From: Chara braunii | Lineage: Eukaryota > Streptophyta > Charophyceae > Charales > Characeae | Assembly: GCA_003427395.1 (NCBI GenBank) | Contig: BFEA01000319.1 | Location: 68,044 to 96,930, forward strand | Reading direction: 5' to 3' | DNA length: 28,887 bases | Part shown: positions 1 through 10,690 of the stretch, piece after piece | Numbering within the stretch: position 1 is the first letter of the stretch | How the letters are laid out: the number at the start of each line of letters is the position of its first letter | Translations under genes and position numbers: made by a program | Notes under the pieces: generated by a model | Databases searched by the model: none | What the model was told of the DNA's origin: nothing | The model's input: only the letters and a program-made list of their open reading frames with translations

Positions 1-1103
1 CTCTGCAAAAAATGGCCTGGGGCAAGTCAGGGATATGGGTTTTACTCATCAAATCCCACCATCTGGCTCCGAACTCAGATCTGTATCTCCACTGTTCAAT
101 GATATGCTTCAACTATATTTTTGCGCCCACGTACGGGCGCGATAATAATAATAACTAAGTAAAACTGAGAAATAATATATATATGCATATATAGAAACGA
201 GCGGTAGTCGGGCAGGGACCATGACACCCCTCGTTTCTACCCGTACCCGTCACAAGAACCCGTCCGGGTTCGCCCGTGCTGCACTACACTCGTATTCCAC
301 TCTTACCTCCCGCCGTAGCTCATGCATCTTGGAACGGGACGCGATAGCCGGGGCCAAAAATAATAAAGTCAAGGAAAAAAATAAAATACTGTAAAGTAAG
401 AGTAACGTCGGGGCACCGTGGGGCCGCTGGCACCTTGCCAAACCCACGAACCGGGCCCGCCGGCCAGGCCACCAACAAAACCTGAGGGGGATAGCCCCGT
501 CGGGCCCTCGACCCCTCGAGTTTCTTCACGCTGCTCTGCTGCTGCCTCGTCGGTGCTCACTGGCCTCGATCCCCAAACCTCCGCCGTGTAAGTCCTGTAC
601 CGTAACCTATAGGGCTAAGCCTAAGCCTGGTACCAGTGGGCGCGGATCTCCTAGTAAAGAGGTAGCCCACGCCACTTCTCGGCCCGCACTTGCATGCCGG
701 CCTCCCTGCCGTGCCGCGGCTACCCTTCCCTAACCGAATCCATCAGGTCCCATCATTTGGATTCCGCGTACGTCCACACCGACTCACTGAACTGTCCACC
801 GTACCCCGCGAAACCAGAGAACAAAGCGCTCATAAGTTACTTGGTTTAATCAAACAGAAATAACATACGTCGACCAAAGTCCACGCCACATCTGCTATTT
901 GTAATCAAAACAAAGGGGGAAAATCACGCGCGCCTCAAACTTGCGCGCCCATTCACCCTCTAATCTGGCCAAGTGCTTGGCCACCGCAGCCTTCAAACAT
1001 CGCTGCGCCTTGCGCAACATACTCGAACTTTTAGACTTAACTTATTCGTCTGTCATTTGCAAAAACTAGGGCGGATACCCTTGTAAGGGTATTCGCGCCG
1101 ACA
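1..1103 (-). repeat. Start (U3 side) of the 3' LTR of giant element D
   Basis: This segment is a direct repeat of 19242-20343. By eye I count about 37 substitutions plus a 4-bp and a 5-bp indel, so roughly 96-97% identity. Both copies stop matching after the same ...GCCGACA, so on the minus strand both start TGTCGGCGCG. At 20343 the outside neighbour is another element's RT gene; at 1103 it is the non-coding tail of D. That is what a 5' LTR edge and a 3' LTR edge should look like. The rest of this LTR would lie left of base 1. No polypurine tract is visible just inside 1103, which is a weakness of the reading. The 96-97% identity argues against a very recent insertion. Confidence 0.7.
1070..1099. 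repeat. Terminal hairpin at the LTR edge
   Basis: An inverted repeat lies 4 bp from the LTR end: GATACCC, loop TTGTAA, GGGTATT, with further GGCG/CGCC pairing outside. The same hairpin is present in the other LTR copy near 20310-20339. It is seen directly. A role in integration or transcription is only a guess. Confidence 0.6.
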
Positions 1104-3115
1104 ACTTAGCGGACCATATTAAGCGACGTCCCCGTCGCTTCGCAGGATCAAAAGCTATCAATTCAACTATAATCCCCAAAACGCCGACGAGCAGGGTACC
1201 AATCCGATTGGCCGACAGACCCAGGGTTGAGGCCTCCAATAATCCATGCCAAATACAACTTTATGCTGCCAGGATTCTAACTTGGGTTTCCGTCGCCCTG
1301 ACATTCGGACATCGGGGTACTCCTCATTGTACTACAGCATAAGTTCCATTGGATCTCTCACCGTCCTCTCCCCTATGCCCTAGACAACCGCCGACTCCTC
1401 GTTGTGTGCCCCCAGCCCTTCCCTGAAACCAAAGTCGCGACTAGGGGCGCGGGCGCTAACCGAGACCTTTGAAGGCATTCTTTCGCCTCCCTCTAAAAAA
1501 ATCTTCACATTAAGCACATGTAAATATACCTCATAGATCTCCACATAAACCTCCTTGTTGTCTAGTACAGGAAGACTAGGTCTCCATCTTGGCCCACCAT
1601 AGTCTGGGTGATCATTCTAGATCTACGGCCCACCGCATTGTTATTTTAGTGGTAGTGCCTTCGCGGGTTGCGCCACGATAGGCTGTTCCTGATAAGCATT
1701 CAATCAGGATTTCCTAAGAAAAACTCATACGACTCGACTCTTATCCCACGCCTCTCTGCATGAGTAAAACCGTCCTAGGCGTTCACGCCCCTTTAAGTCT
1801 TTACTCCCTTGGCCAGACGCAGACCCTCTGCTCTGGTTGTGCCAAACAACGACCAACACTAAGGGTTGCGCCTTAGTGATGCTAGTTATACCCCTAGCTG
1901 GGTCTCTTATAAATGTCCAAGATTAGCACATTCGGCCAGACGGTGTGTCGCAACAATACAAGCCTACTGCGAGACTACGCATAGACCTGTCGCACATAAA
2001 GGTATTTACCAGTCCCTCTGTGGGACAATACAGAGGAAGCACGACAACCTCTCGACAGTCACAAAACAAAATCACCTCCTGATTCACAAGGCCGTGGCCT
2101 CCCAGCTTGATCAGAGCAAGAAAGTCACACATCTCGATGGCATCTCTCAAAATGCACCATTTGCGACATCCAAAAATTTCATCAATAGTCAAACAAAATT
2201 TTGGTCCCTCTCGTCAGTCTTTTATTACTCAAAATCATTCTTCCAGTTATCCATTTTTTTAACCACCTCACATATAAAGGAGGTCTCACTTCAATAGGTC
2301 TCTCAACCATCCTTCTCTCTCTAGGATGAACTTTCTCGCGACCTTTTCTTTAACACACCTTCCCTCTTTGAAGATGCGTCTTCCAAATAGATAATAGACA
2401 ACCCTTCCATTCACAGGTGTCTCATTCATCACACAATTCATATAAAGAAAAGGACCAGCTTATGGGTCTTCTGCACAGCTCAACACTAGAACACTCATCA
2501 TACAAATATTAAGGATTCTCGCATCCTCTCACAAAACAGGCTACGCTTCCTTGCCTTATACTATGCCTTCTCACCCGCCCAAGGGCAGATCGCACGAGTA
2601 TACAGGCGAGTAGACAGTTCACACTCATCCAGATTCACAAGGTACAAGGCATATGAGATATTTTCTCGCGCATATTTTACGCCAACTCATCATCCATCAA
2701 ATCAGGACCACACAAGTGAGTGTGAGAGTGATCGTCATACAAAACAAGTAGTCCCCAAAAGGCCTCGATATAATATACATTCAAGGATAAAATATCCCGC
2801 ACAAAAATATCTCCAACATACACTAAGAGATAAGATATCCTATAAAATGTCTCCACATTGTGACTCACTCAATTCACTTAAATCCACACTCACACGGGTG
2901 CCCTCCTCAAAGTACAAGTTGGGTCTGTCTCTCGAAGATCAGGGTGTAGGCCAACTAAGTATGTACACGCCTCATCTACCACGTCCTGACCCTCAAGATG
3001 ACAGACTCAACAAAAACCCAACCCAAACTGCTCGACAAATGCAAACAACACCTAGGTTTACAGGATGTCATCCAATCCTAACTCTAATACGCAACATGTC
3101 AACCATATAGGTAAC
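1104..3115 (-). other. Non-coding, hairpin-rich 3' tail of element D
   Basis: No recognisable coding sequence was found. The stretch lies between the end of the second Gag-like gene and the 3' LTR. It holds many short perfect hairpins: 1121-1140 (8-bp stem, loop TCCC), 1199-1211 (CCAATC/GATTGG), 1562-1579, 1688-1708 (CCTGAT/ATCAGG), 1857-1878 (8-bp stem, loop GTTGCG), 2309-2329 (CATCCT/AGGATG), 2371-2384 (GAAGA/TCTTC) and 2512-2527 (AGGAT/ATCCT, loop TCTCGC). The 143-codon plus-strand frame at 1866-2297 begins at a TTG, resembles nothing I know and overlaps these hairpins, so I do not call it a gene. Confidence 0.55.
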
Positions 3116-3268
3116 TCAGTCCTGCTCGCTCATCCCCTCCTGGTTTTGCCTACACAGTTCAGCCCTACCCCCATATGCCGATCTCTCTACTCTCCTGCCC
3201 TGTCTATCATACATCCTGCCTCCCTCCTCCGTAACCTTTCCTTCGGCCTCGTCCTTTAAGAACTTAGG

Positions 3269-3310
3269 ACATTGCAAGGCCCGATGCCCTTCCTTTGTAC
3301 AGAAGAAGCA
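3269..3310 (-). other. CCHC zinc knuckle of the second Gag-like protein
   Basis: The spacing is C-x2-C-x4-H-x4-C in an uninterrupted frame. This is the nucleic-acid-binding motif of retroelement nucleocapsids. All four ligands are intact although the gene is broken upstream. Confidence 0.8.
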
Positions 3311-4254
3311 GGACGTATCAAAACACTTCCTGGATCTATTTTTCCCTCTCTGGGATCCTGGCGATGATGGCGCTTCGCTGGCCTCCCTGCTCCGCTCATG
3401 GCTATAAGGCATACCCAAAGGCTCCTCTCCTGTCTCCAACCTCTGGGTACTTGGCCCTGGTCGAACCTCAATCTCCTCCGGACCAAACTCAGGCGTATCC
3501 AATCTCTAGGGCCTGCCCTCGACGACACCCTCTGTCTCAATCCCCATCTCTCTCTCAAGAGGGTCCTCTATCCTCTGCTCAGGCAAAAACAAACTCGCCT
3601 CCTCCTGCATCGAGTGCACTGCCTCAAGGAGCACGTTCATGAATCCCTCTGCCGAGCCCTGAGCTGGCTCACTGCTGGATGGTGGTAGCCCCTCCTCTCC
3701 TGCCAATGGTATGACTGGGCCCGCCGCTGCTATAGGTAGCGTCGCGAGCTCAATAGGGGCTCTGAACTCAAAGGCCTCCCTCTCTGCCTCCCTCTGTGCT
3801 CTCGCCTCCTCTGGCTCCAGGATAACTCTCCCCATAGGTGGCTCCTGGCGAGACTCTGCTACAGATGGCTGCCCCGACAACCCGTGTCCTGGCTGCCTCT
3901 GCTCTCCCTGCCGGCTGCTCTCCGGCTTGTCCGCCCTTCCCTGAGATTGCTGCCTCAGGCTCTCGATGATAGCTGCCTGACTGGCCACCAATGCCCTGAG
4001 CTCCTGGATTTCCACCTTCATAGCCTCCAGACGTACTCCATGGCCTTCTTCCTTTGTCTTCTTCCCCGCCAGATCGCTCTCCAATAACAAGTGCCGGTCA
4101 AAAGTTGTCTTGGCCAGGAACTTGATTTTGCGATCCAACCTTTCCTCTGCCTTCCTCGCTACCCCAAACCCGACTCTGGTTGGTGAAGGAAGCTCCTCTC
4201 CTCTCTGTTCCCAGAAGTCTCTCCACATCTCTGGGATTTCCGGGGCCTTAGCTG

Positions 4255-4365
4255 GCGTGCTGGGTGGCTGACTCGGGAGTGCCCCTGCTGCCTCCAATCT
4301 CTGCCTTTCCTGCTGCTGCTCCGGAAGTGCCCCCGCTGCCTCCAACCTCTGCCTCTCTTGCCATA
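4255..4365 (-). repeat. Two-copy ~60-bp in-frame duplication
   Basis: Two adjacent copies encode RQRLEAAGALP within the charged middle of the Gag-like protein. It is an in-frame tandem duplication, probably from replication slippage. Confidence 0.6.
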
Positions 4366-4843
4366 TCTCTTCTATCCTCCTGCTTTTTCTCGCCCTATTT
4401 TCTTCGGCTGTTTCTCCAGCCGGCGCCGTCTCCCTCGTGCGGAGGTCAACCCTCTTCGGGATCTTTGCCTCCACCTCCTTCTCTGGCTGGCACGGCTCTG
4501 GGCGCAGCTCTGCAGGTGCTGGCTTCTCCAGGTCTGGGTGCTCCAGAGCATGAGCTGCTAGGTGCCTATCAATCAAGGCCAAGGCTTCTCTCCTCACGCT
4601 TGCGGTCTCTCTCCTTCTTTCTGCTCTCCTTTCTGGTGAAGGAGCCTTTTCTGATGAAGGCAATGGGGCCTCCTCTCTCTGCAGCCCCTCTCCTGACTGG
4701 CGAGTGCTCCCTGGTGCATCCCCGAGTCTCAAACCCACCGGTGGCGTCTGAGGGGGCATGTCCTCTCCAACCTCTATCACTTCCTTCCCTGCACGTCTCC
4801 CCTCATCGCCCAACCCTCTCTCTCGCTGAGTATCCCGAACCCC

Positions 4844-4951
4844 CTTTCGTGGCATCTCCTCTCGTGGCACCTCCTCACGTGGCACCTCCTCACGTGGCAC
4901 CTCCTCACGTGGCACCCCCTCTCGTGGCACCCCCTCTCGTGGCACTTCCTC
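4844..4951 (-). repeat. 15-bp tandem repeat encoding PREEV
   Basis: About seven copies of a 15-bp unit read on the minus strand as (V/M)-P-R-(E/K)-(E/G). The period is a multiple of three, so the frame is kept. It lies near the start of the uninterrupted second part of the Gag-like gene, close to the frameshift, and may have helped cause it. Confidence 0.75.
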
Positions 4952-5832
4952 TGCTTGTCCTCCACGCTCCTTGCCTCGAGGCGACGCCCCCACCGAGAGA
5001 CGTCGTGATGCGCCTCTAACTCTCTCAGTGGCCCCTCAGATGCTGGCGCCTCCTCCCGTGTGTGCACATGCGACCTCCTCAATCCACCCTCAATAAAATG
5101 GCGGAACTCCACCGGTCCCAGCCCTCTCTCAGGATACGCTCCTCGCTCCTCGCCCTCAGACTCTGACTCCTCCTCTCTCCTGGCTAGGGCCTTTCGTCTC
5201 CCTCGAGATGGCCTCGCCTCATTGGGCTCAGGGTCCCTCTGTCTCCTGCTCCTTTGGCGCCTCTCAACTCGGAGCCGAGGCGACTCTGGCCGTCGAAAGG
5301 CCTCCCTCAGGTGCGCCCTGCAGCCCTCTTAATCCCGGGCCATATCCCTGATCTGCCTAGCCAGTGGCCTCTCCGCCTTTCTGGTCCAGAGGGGTAACGT
5401 CCTCGCCCGATCATCTCTCGGTGTACCCTGCCCCTGCATGAACCACTCGAAGGCGGGAATAAAGTCTGCCGCATTTCCGATCTCTAGGCAGATCGGCCTG
5501 CCATTTGGTCCCACTGGCGAGGGCCGTAGCTCCTGCATCCTCATCTCCACCTCTGGCCTCGTCGTCGCCTCTCTACGGATCCGGGCAATGGGCTCCTCAA
5601 ATCTGCCGGCTCCCCTCAATCTCTCAATCGCCCGGGCCACGGTCCAGCCCGTATGCCTCGCATGTTCCCAGAAACTGTCCAGGAATAGCTCGATGTCCCC
5701 ATCATCGTACACCGGAGTACTCTCTCGATGGCGAGGCCCATGCCGCTCATATCCTTCTGATGCCCCCAACGGCCTTCGCGGCGGCCGTGTCCCTTTCCCT
5801 CCCCTTGGCATGGCTATCTTCGTAAAGTCAGA

Positions 5833-5880
5833 CCTGCACAACAGGCGAAGGAGACAACAGGCACACATTGGGGTAAGCAA
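5833..5880 (-). promoter_or_regulatory. Candidate 3' splice site before the second Gag-like gene
   Basis: On the minus strand a pyrimidine-rich run (GTTGTCTCCTTCGCCTGTTG) ends in TGCAG followed by GTCTGAC, 23 nt before the ATG at 5811. This is a good acceptor consensus. Genes downstream of integrase in plant Ty3/gypsy elements can be made from spliced RNA. Use of this site is inferred, not shown. Confidence 0.45.
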
Positions 5881-5975
5881 ACATGTAATAATCGAGGCAG
5901 CTCAGACCAGACCACACTCATGCAACATGTAGCCTATCTGACCTATACATCCTACTGCTTCTATTCTAAAGGCAG

Positions 5976-7330
5976 TCAGATCATCTCTCTCACCTCTTCT
6001 CTCGCCACAAATTTCTTCAACCGCGTTCCAGATACCCAGTCCTTCCATTCAGTCTCGTTCAACTCCTCGATCTGGTATGCTCCAAAATCTCCGCACCGCA
6101 CGATCCGGTAGGGACCTAACCACCTCTTATCGAGTTTCCTGGACCACTGCTTCTCTAACGATGAATCGTAGAGGAGCACGACTTCCCCGACTGACAAGGG
6201 TACTTTCCTCACCCGCGCAGACTGGTCCCATCGAGCCTTATCATCCACACAGCTTCTCGCCACCTGATCAGACACCTCCTGTATTCTTTCCTCTATCGCC
6301 CCCACCTGCCGCGCCCGAATATCGAGCAATTCTTCAAATGACAGGCTAACTTCCAGATCCTGGCGTCTCCATGTCTTAAGAAAGCTCTCGATAGGGAAGG
6401 TGGCATGCCTTCCATACCACAGCGTCGCAGGTGCGTACTTGGTGGATCTTTTTACTGTAATGTTTTCGACAAAGAATGCCGCCCTTAGGTACCTTGGCCA
6501 TTGATTAGGCCTACCTTCGGTCCACTTGGCCAGGAGGTTCGTAATGGTACTATGCCCTCTCTCTACTGGAGCATTTGCCTGGGGGCGGTCGTGGTGTAGT
6601 TAGCTACTACATCATACCTTGATAGCAGTTTTTGCACCTCCTGGCAGGTAAACTCAGATCCCCTGTCCATTACGAACTCCCTGACGAAAGGATAACGCAG
6701 GTAGTACTCCTCGATGCAGCTAACTAAGACTGGCCCAATCTTGGTACGAATGGCGCGCCCATCTACGAAGCCAGACAGGTTATCGCGCGCATCGAAGATG
6801 TAGTTATAGCCCTGATCCCCAAGCGGCATGAAAAGTAGATCGAGATGCACTACAGCCCCCACCTCTTGCTCTAATCTTGGATGTAGTGGCTCTCCTTGCC
6901 TGAAACGGGATCTCTCCTGGCAGGGTACGCAAGGTCGGCAAAACTTCCCGATCATGTCCATCATCCCATCCCAGTAGTACAACTCACTTATTTTGACATA
7001 CGTGGCTTGAACCCCTCGATGCCCTCCTGCAATGCCGTCATGAAGTACTGCTATGACGTCAATCTGACGGTTCCTACCGCAGACGACTCTCCTGGGATTC
7101 CCTACTTCTCTCCTTACGAAAAGATGACCGTCTCGCACTAAGTAGCGCTGCATCATCCTTTGAGCCCTATCGCTCGCATCCCTTAGCCGCATCTCGCAAG
7201 ACAGAAGGAGTCCCAGCTCTAGGTAGTTCCCGTTATACTCCTCTGCACGAAAGACCTCCTTAATCTCCCCCTCCTCGAGCTCGTCGTCCTGGCTCGGGCA
7301 CTTCGTCCACATTCTCTGCCGGGTTCAACG
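5976..7330 (-). pseudogene. Integrase of element D (frameshifted)
   Basis: This is the enzyme that joins the cDNA to the host chromosome. Within the reading frame from 7312 the HHCC zinc finger is intact (H91, H98, C128, C131). Catalytic Asp residues are at 158 (VHLDLLF) and 216 (FVMDRGSEF). A 1-nt frameshift at a C-run near 6580 then moves the rest to another frame. The catalytic Glu (ANAPVERGH), the C-terminal domain and a GPY motif (KRWLGPYRIVR) follow to 5976. The three DDE residues are all present but cannot be made as one protein. Upstream, the RNase H frame ends at a TAG (7353-7355), with another frameshift between 7355 and 7312. It would normally be cut from a single Pol polyprotein. 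Confidence 0.9.
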
Positions 7331-7352
7331 AGCCTGATTGGTCGAGGCTTTC

Positions 7353-8209
7353 CTACAGTAACGTGTTGACGAGGAGATACATTCCTCCCATTAGGTCCTC
7401 ATGCCGTTCTACCTGGCCTGGTCCTTCCTCGATCGTCCTCATGTCCTCCACCAGACTATGCGAACTAGCCAGTGCCAACTCCATCATCCACTGAACACCC
7501 TTACCACCCCAGAAATCCTCTTCTTCAAAAGGTTTGAGGACTAGCTCGGCCCTCCGATCATATCCACTCGGCGCCTGCCAGATAGGATAACCTACACAGC
7601 TGGGTACTCGCGGCGACCACTTGTTGATATGGAGACGAACATCTTCCTCCTGATCCAGAAATCCATCAACTGGGGGCGTATTCTCCACCTCCTCCCCCTC
7701 CTGTTTATCCCAGTTGATCCGAGTCAGTCCGTCTGCCCGGTTCTTACTGCCAGAAATCCGTTCCAACTCGAAATTAAACATCCAGATGTACGTCAGCCAC
7801 CTGGCAACCGTCGGATCCGATGGAACATAATTCCTTAGAGAGTAGGCCAGGGCGGTCGGATCCGTTCTCAAAATAAACCTCCTGCCAAAGATGTAGTTCC
7901 GGAAGATCCGTAGACAGTGGAGGACAGCAAGGATCTCCCTCTTGAATTGAGAGTAGTTCCTCTCGGTCGTACAGAGAGTCCGACTCTCAAATCTCAAGGG
8001 CCTTTTCTTTCCTTCCATGTCTGCCTGAATTAGAACTCCCCCTAAGGCAGTCGACCCCCCATCCGTTTCGACAATGAAGGGTCGCGTCTCCGTGGCATCA
8101 TAGTCTGGCGCTCCTAACACCAACCCTCCTTCTCGAAATTCCTCCTTCATTCTGGCCACCACCTCTTCTTGCTCTTCACCCCAAACCCATTCCTGATCCT
8201 GACGGACTA
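7353..8209 (-). pseudogene. RNase H and linker of element D
   Basis: It degrades the RNA strand during reverse transcription. The first acidic residue is in FIVETDGG, followed by RFESRTL, the long NYSQFKREILAVLHCLRIFRNY block and the RTDPTAL motif, which is the usual Ty3/gypsy RNase H order. A linker follows (DGFLDQEEDVRLHINKWS...EEGPGQVERHEDLMGG) before a TAG at 7353-7355. The frame opens directly after the RT deletion junction near 8209. The RNase H core itself looks undamaged. Confidence 0.9.
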
Positions 8210-9130
8210 AAGCGCCTTACCCCTGGCAAGACTTCGTCACTCTCCTTCACTGCCGGCCCCTTCACCGCCAAATCGTCGATGTATGGCTGTGTGATATGGG
8301 GGCTGACTGACTGCATAGCCCGAATCATGGCCCGTTGGACCATTGCTACCGCGTTGGTCCACCCCTGCGGGGCCACGTTCATGTGAATTAGTCCTCGCGG
8401 CGTGTGCATAGCCGCCACCGGCCTGTCCGGCGGATAGACCGGAAACTGGTCATATCTAGAGTAAAGGTCTATAAGCGAAATTATCGGCTTCCCAACACAG
8501 GATTCTGACAGGGCGTCCGCATTTGGCAGTCCTCCAGCATCCCGCACGGTCACCGCATTTAGCCTCTTCAAATCTTGCACCCACCGCAGCGTCCCGTTAG
8601 GCTTGATGAAGCAGAACCACGGGGACACATATGGTCCACTCGAATAGTCGGCGGCGTGCGTACGTATCTTGCCGTCGAGGTAATCCACCACCTTCTCTTC
8701 CTCGTCAGGATTAGGATATCGCGCCCCTCTCATGTTCCAAGGCTCGTGTGGCACGATGTGGATGCGGATCATAGGTATCTTGTCCACATCCAGCCTGCCA
8801 CGCTCCTCGTCACCAAACGCATAGGCGCGATGCCTCCTCTTCATCAACTCCACCATCAACGTTCGTTCCTGAGGCAGCAGGAAGTCGGGTTCCCCTATAA
8901 TCAACTTCCCCTCATTTCCTTCGTTGATACGACATGGCCCTGCTAGAGCACTCTCCCTCATTCGCTGTATCAACCCTCGTTCCCTCTCGTAGTATGCTTC
9001 CTCGTCTTTTGTAACGAGGACGGGAACCGGGCAACACTTCTTATCTACCATCTTGTACCGCCTTTGGGAACCCTGCTTGAGCCGTCCCCTAAAAAAGGCC
9101 GACTTACAGATTGCGCCTGCGCTGATGCGG
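8176..9130 (-). pseudogene. Reverse transcriptase of element D (C-terminal part deleted)
   Basis: The frame contains VSPWFCFIKPNGTLRWVQDLKRLN, the LIDLYSRYDQFPV motif with the first catalytic Asp, and YIDD at 8272-8283, the polymerase active site. Soon after YIDDLAVKGP the sequence jumps at about 8209 straight to the DQEWVWG segment that normally lies just before RNase H. The remaining RT motifs and thumb are missing, roughly 90-100 codons by comparison with the family. The join also changes frame. At the N-terminal side the protease frame passes into this one by a frameshift near 9125. Confidence 0.9.
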
Positions 9131-10628
9131 GGTTCCTCCTGCCGTCCGGAAGACGATATACCAGCTCCAACCTTCCCGCCTCGGGGCATTCCAGGACCTG
9201 CTCCCTCAGGGCCTGAATGGCATCCGGATCTGCCATCTCATGCGCGGCCACCAAGTCCATGGCCTTCTCGACGTCCGGCAGGCTGAGGGAAAATGCTTCC
9301 ACCTTCTCTTCTCCTTCTGGCTCTGCTCGGAGCCTCCGGCGCTCACTTTCCGACTCTTCGATTGTGAAGGATCCTAGGTTGGGCCGGTTCCTTATGCTTC
9401 TTGGCCCTGTATTTCTGCAGGTGATTATCTCGTAATTCCCGCAGGCAGGGTCACATAGGAGGAGAATTAACGTCCCGTCATGCTTATTGAACATCACGGT
9501 CTCCGTCCTGCTCAGGAATGACCTCCCCAGGAGGATTCCGTGATCCACGTCCGGCATGATGAAGAAACAAGCCCGGGCCTTTACCTTCCCAACCTTGATG
9601 AGTACATTCGAGGCTGTCCCACAAAACACGGCCTTGCAGCTGGCCCCATGTAGAATCCTGCAATCAGATCGGTCTATATCCAGCCCAAACCTGATTGCAT
9701 CGGCCTCTCTGATGATGTTCATTTCAGCTCCCGTGTCCACCATCGCCGCACACTTGGAGCCCTTTACCACCAAGTCCACTGTGCCGCAGGCCACGCATTT
9801 CCAGTCCATTTTCGTGCCCGATTCCGCCCACTCGGCCTCTTTGGGCAGGATCGTACCTAGATGGACATTAGGCACCAGGCGCCGTGACAACCTCCCCTTC
9901 AATTCATCGCGGAGCCTTGGGGCTGACGCCGAGATTTCTTTCAGGGTCATAAGGTCATTATGCCCTTCTAACAGCCTGTCAATTACTCTTTCCACATCAA
10001 ACCCTTCTTCCAACCGAACTGCGTATTTCTTCTTCTTAGGCGGTCCGTCACGCATGACCAGTCTGGCCTCTTCCCTGGTTCCTTTTCTCCGCGCCCGCTG
10101 CTACGCTTTCTGATCCTCTTCCCGGCGCAGCCTCTCGTTTTCTTCCTCCTCCTCCTCCTCATCCTCCACTTCCACGGCTTTTTTCCTTGTTCCTGGTTCC
10201 GGCTCCTTCCGGAGGGGCTCTTGGGTGGCATTGGCCTTGGCCTGACTTCTTGTCCGTGCTGCCCGCGCCAGCCGGGCCTGCGGGGTGAGGGGACTCCCCA
10301 TCACCCCCGATTGTGGGCCCGACCCCACCATATTTACTTCGGGTCGCCCGGGCGCTGACTCCGGGCGGGAGTCGTACAGGAACACCTTGGGGATGCTAGA
10401 CCTCCATTTCCTCACTTCCTCACAGAAGTGCACCAACTTCTGTTGGTACCTCCCTTCCTCCACTTTTCCCAATAAGACGGATGGCGGTTTCATCCTTCTT
10501 TCCTCGTCCTCGTCGTCCGATTCGATGATTATGGGTTCTTCCCTCTTACTTCCTCCTCGTGGCCCTTGAGTCACTTCCTCATCGCTCCCCACTTCCTCTA
10601 CCCCAATCAGTGGTTCTTCCTTTTCCTG
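9125..10628 (-). pseudogene. Gag-Pol junction and aspartic protease of element D
   Basis: An acidic, Lys/Glu-rich linker (SDDEDEERR, then a run of Glu) leads to a TAG at 10101-10103 and continues in the same frame into the protease. The active site is intact: MVDTGAEMN, with DTGA at 9726-9737. The flap and ILLGRSFL follow, the usual second conserved block of retropepsins. The protease would cut Gag-Pol into mature proteins. The same frame carries the last third of Gag1 upstream, so Gag and protease were probably one frame, broken by stops at 10629-10631 and 10101-10103. Confidence 0.85.
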
Positions 10629-10690
10629 TCATAACCTGAATTCCTCTATCCCCATCGATGGTCCTTTCTTCTCCTGCCACAGCCTGAACG
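10580..10690 (-). repeat. Tandem ~54-bp duplication across the Gag stop
   Basis: Two adjacent units encode RLWQEKKGPSMGIEEF and RL-stop-QEKEEPLIGVEE. The second has a TGA exactly where the first has Trp. This internal comparison shows that the stop at 10629 came from TGG. Confidence 0.65.

Larger units (their letters stand above)
3116..5811 (-). pseudogene. Second Gag-like protein downstream of integrase (broken)
   Basis: I chose the ATG at 5811 (protein start MPRGGKG) rather than the upstream one at 5880 because a splice-acceptor-like site lies between them. The N-terminal domain (IELFLDSFWEHAR...FIPAFEWFMQGQG) looks like a retrotransposon Gag N-terminus. The middle is charged and probably coiled-coil, with repeats of PREEV. 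The C-terminus has a CCHC zinc knuckle, CFFCTKEGHRALQC, at 3269-3310. It is broken by a TAA at 5329-5331, a frameshift near 4985-5010 and a TAG at 3506-3508. The tail after the knuckle (MYDRQGRRVERSAYGG) resembles that of Gag1 (IYDQFGDFIDRRLGG), so the two are probably related. No pol follows it. It could instead be the gag of a second, truncated element, but no LTR separates it from integrase. Confidence 0.6.

Noticed and set aside
61-110. Another U6-like piece (GATACAGA on the minus strand) in the LTR repeat
   Set aside because: Only a single 8-nt word matches, with poor agreement around it.
1866-2297. 143-codon plus-strand open frame
   Set aside because: It starts at TTG, resembles no known protein, and overlaps a hairpin-rich non-coding tail of a minus-strand element.
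4264-5019. 251-codon plus-strand frame, Pro/Ser-rich
   Set aside because: It is the mirror of the repetitive Gag-like gene on the minus strand. Its Pro-rich repeats are the reverse of the PREEV repeats.
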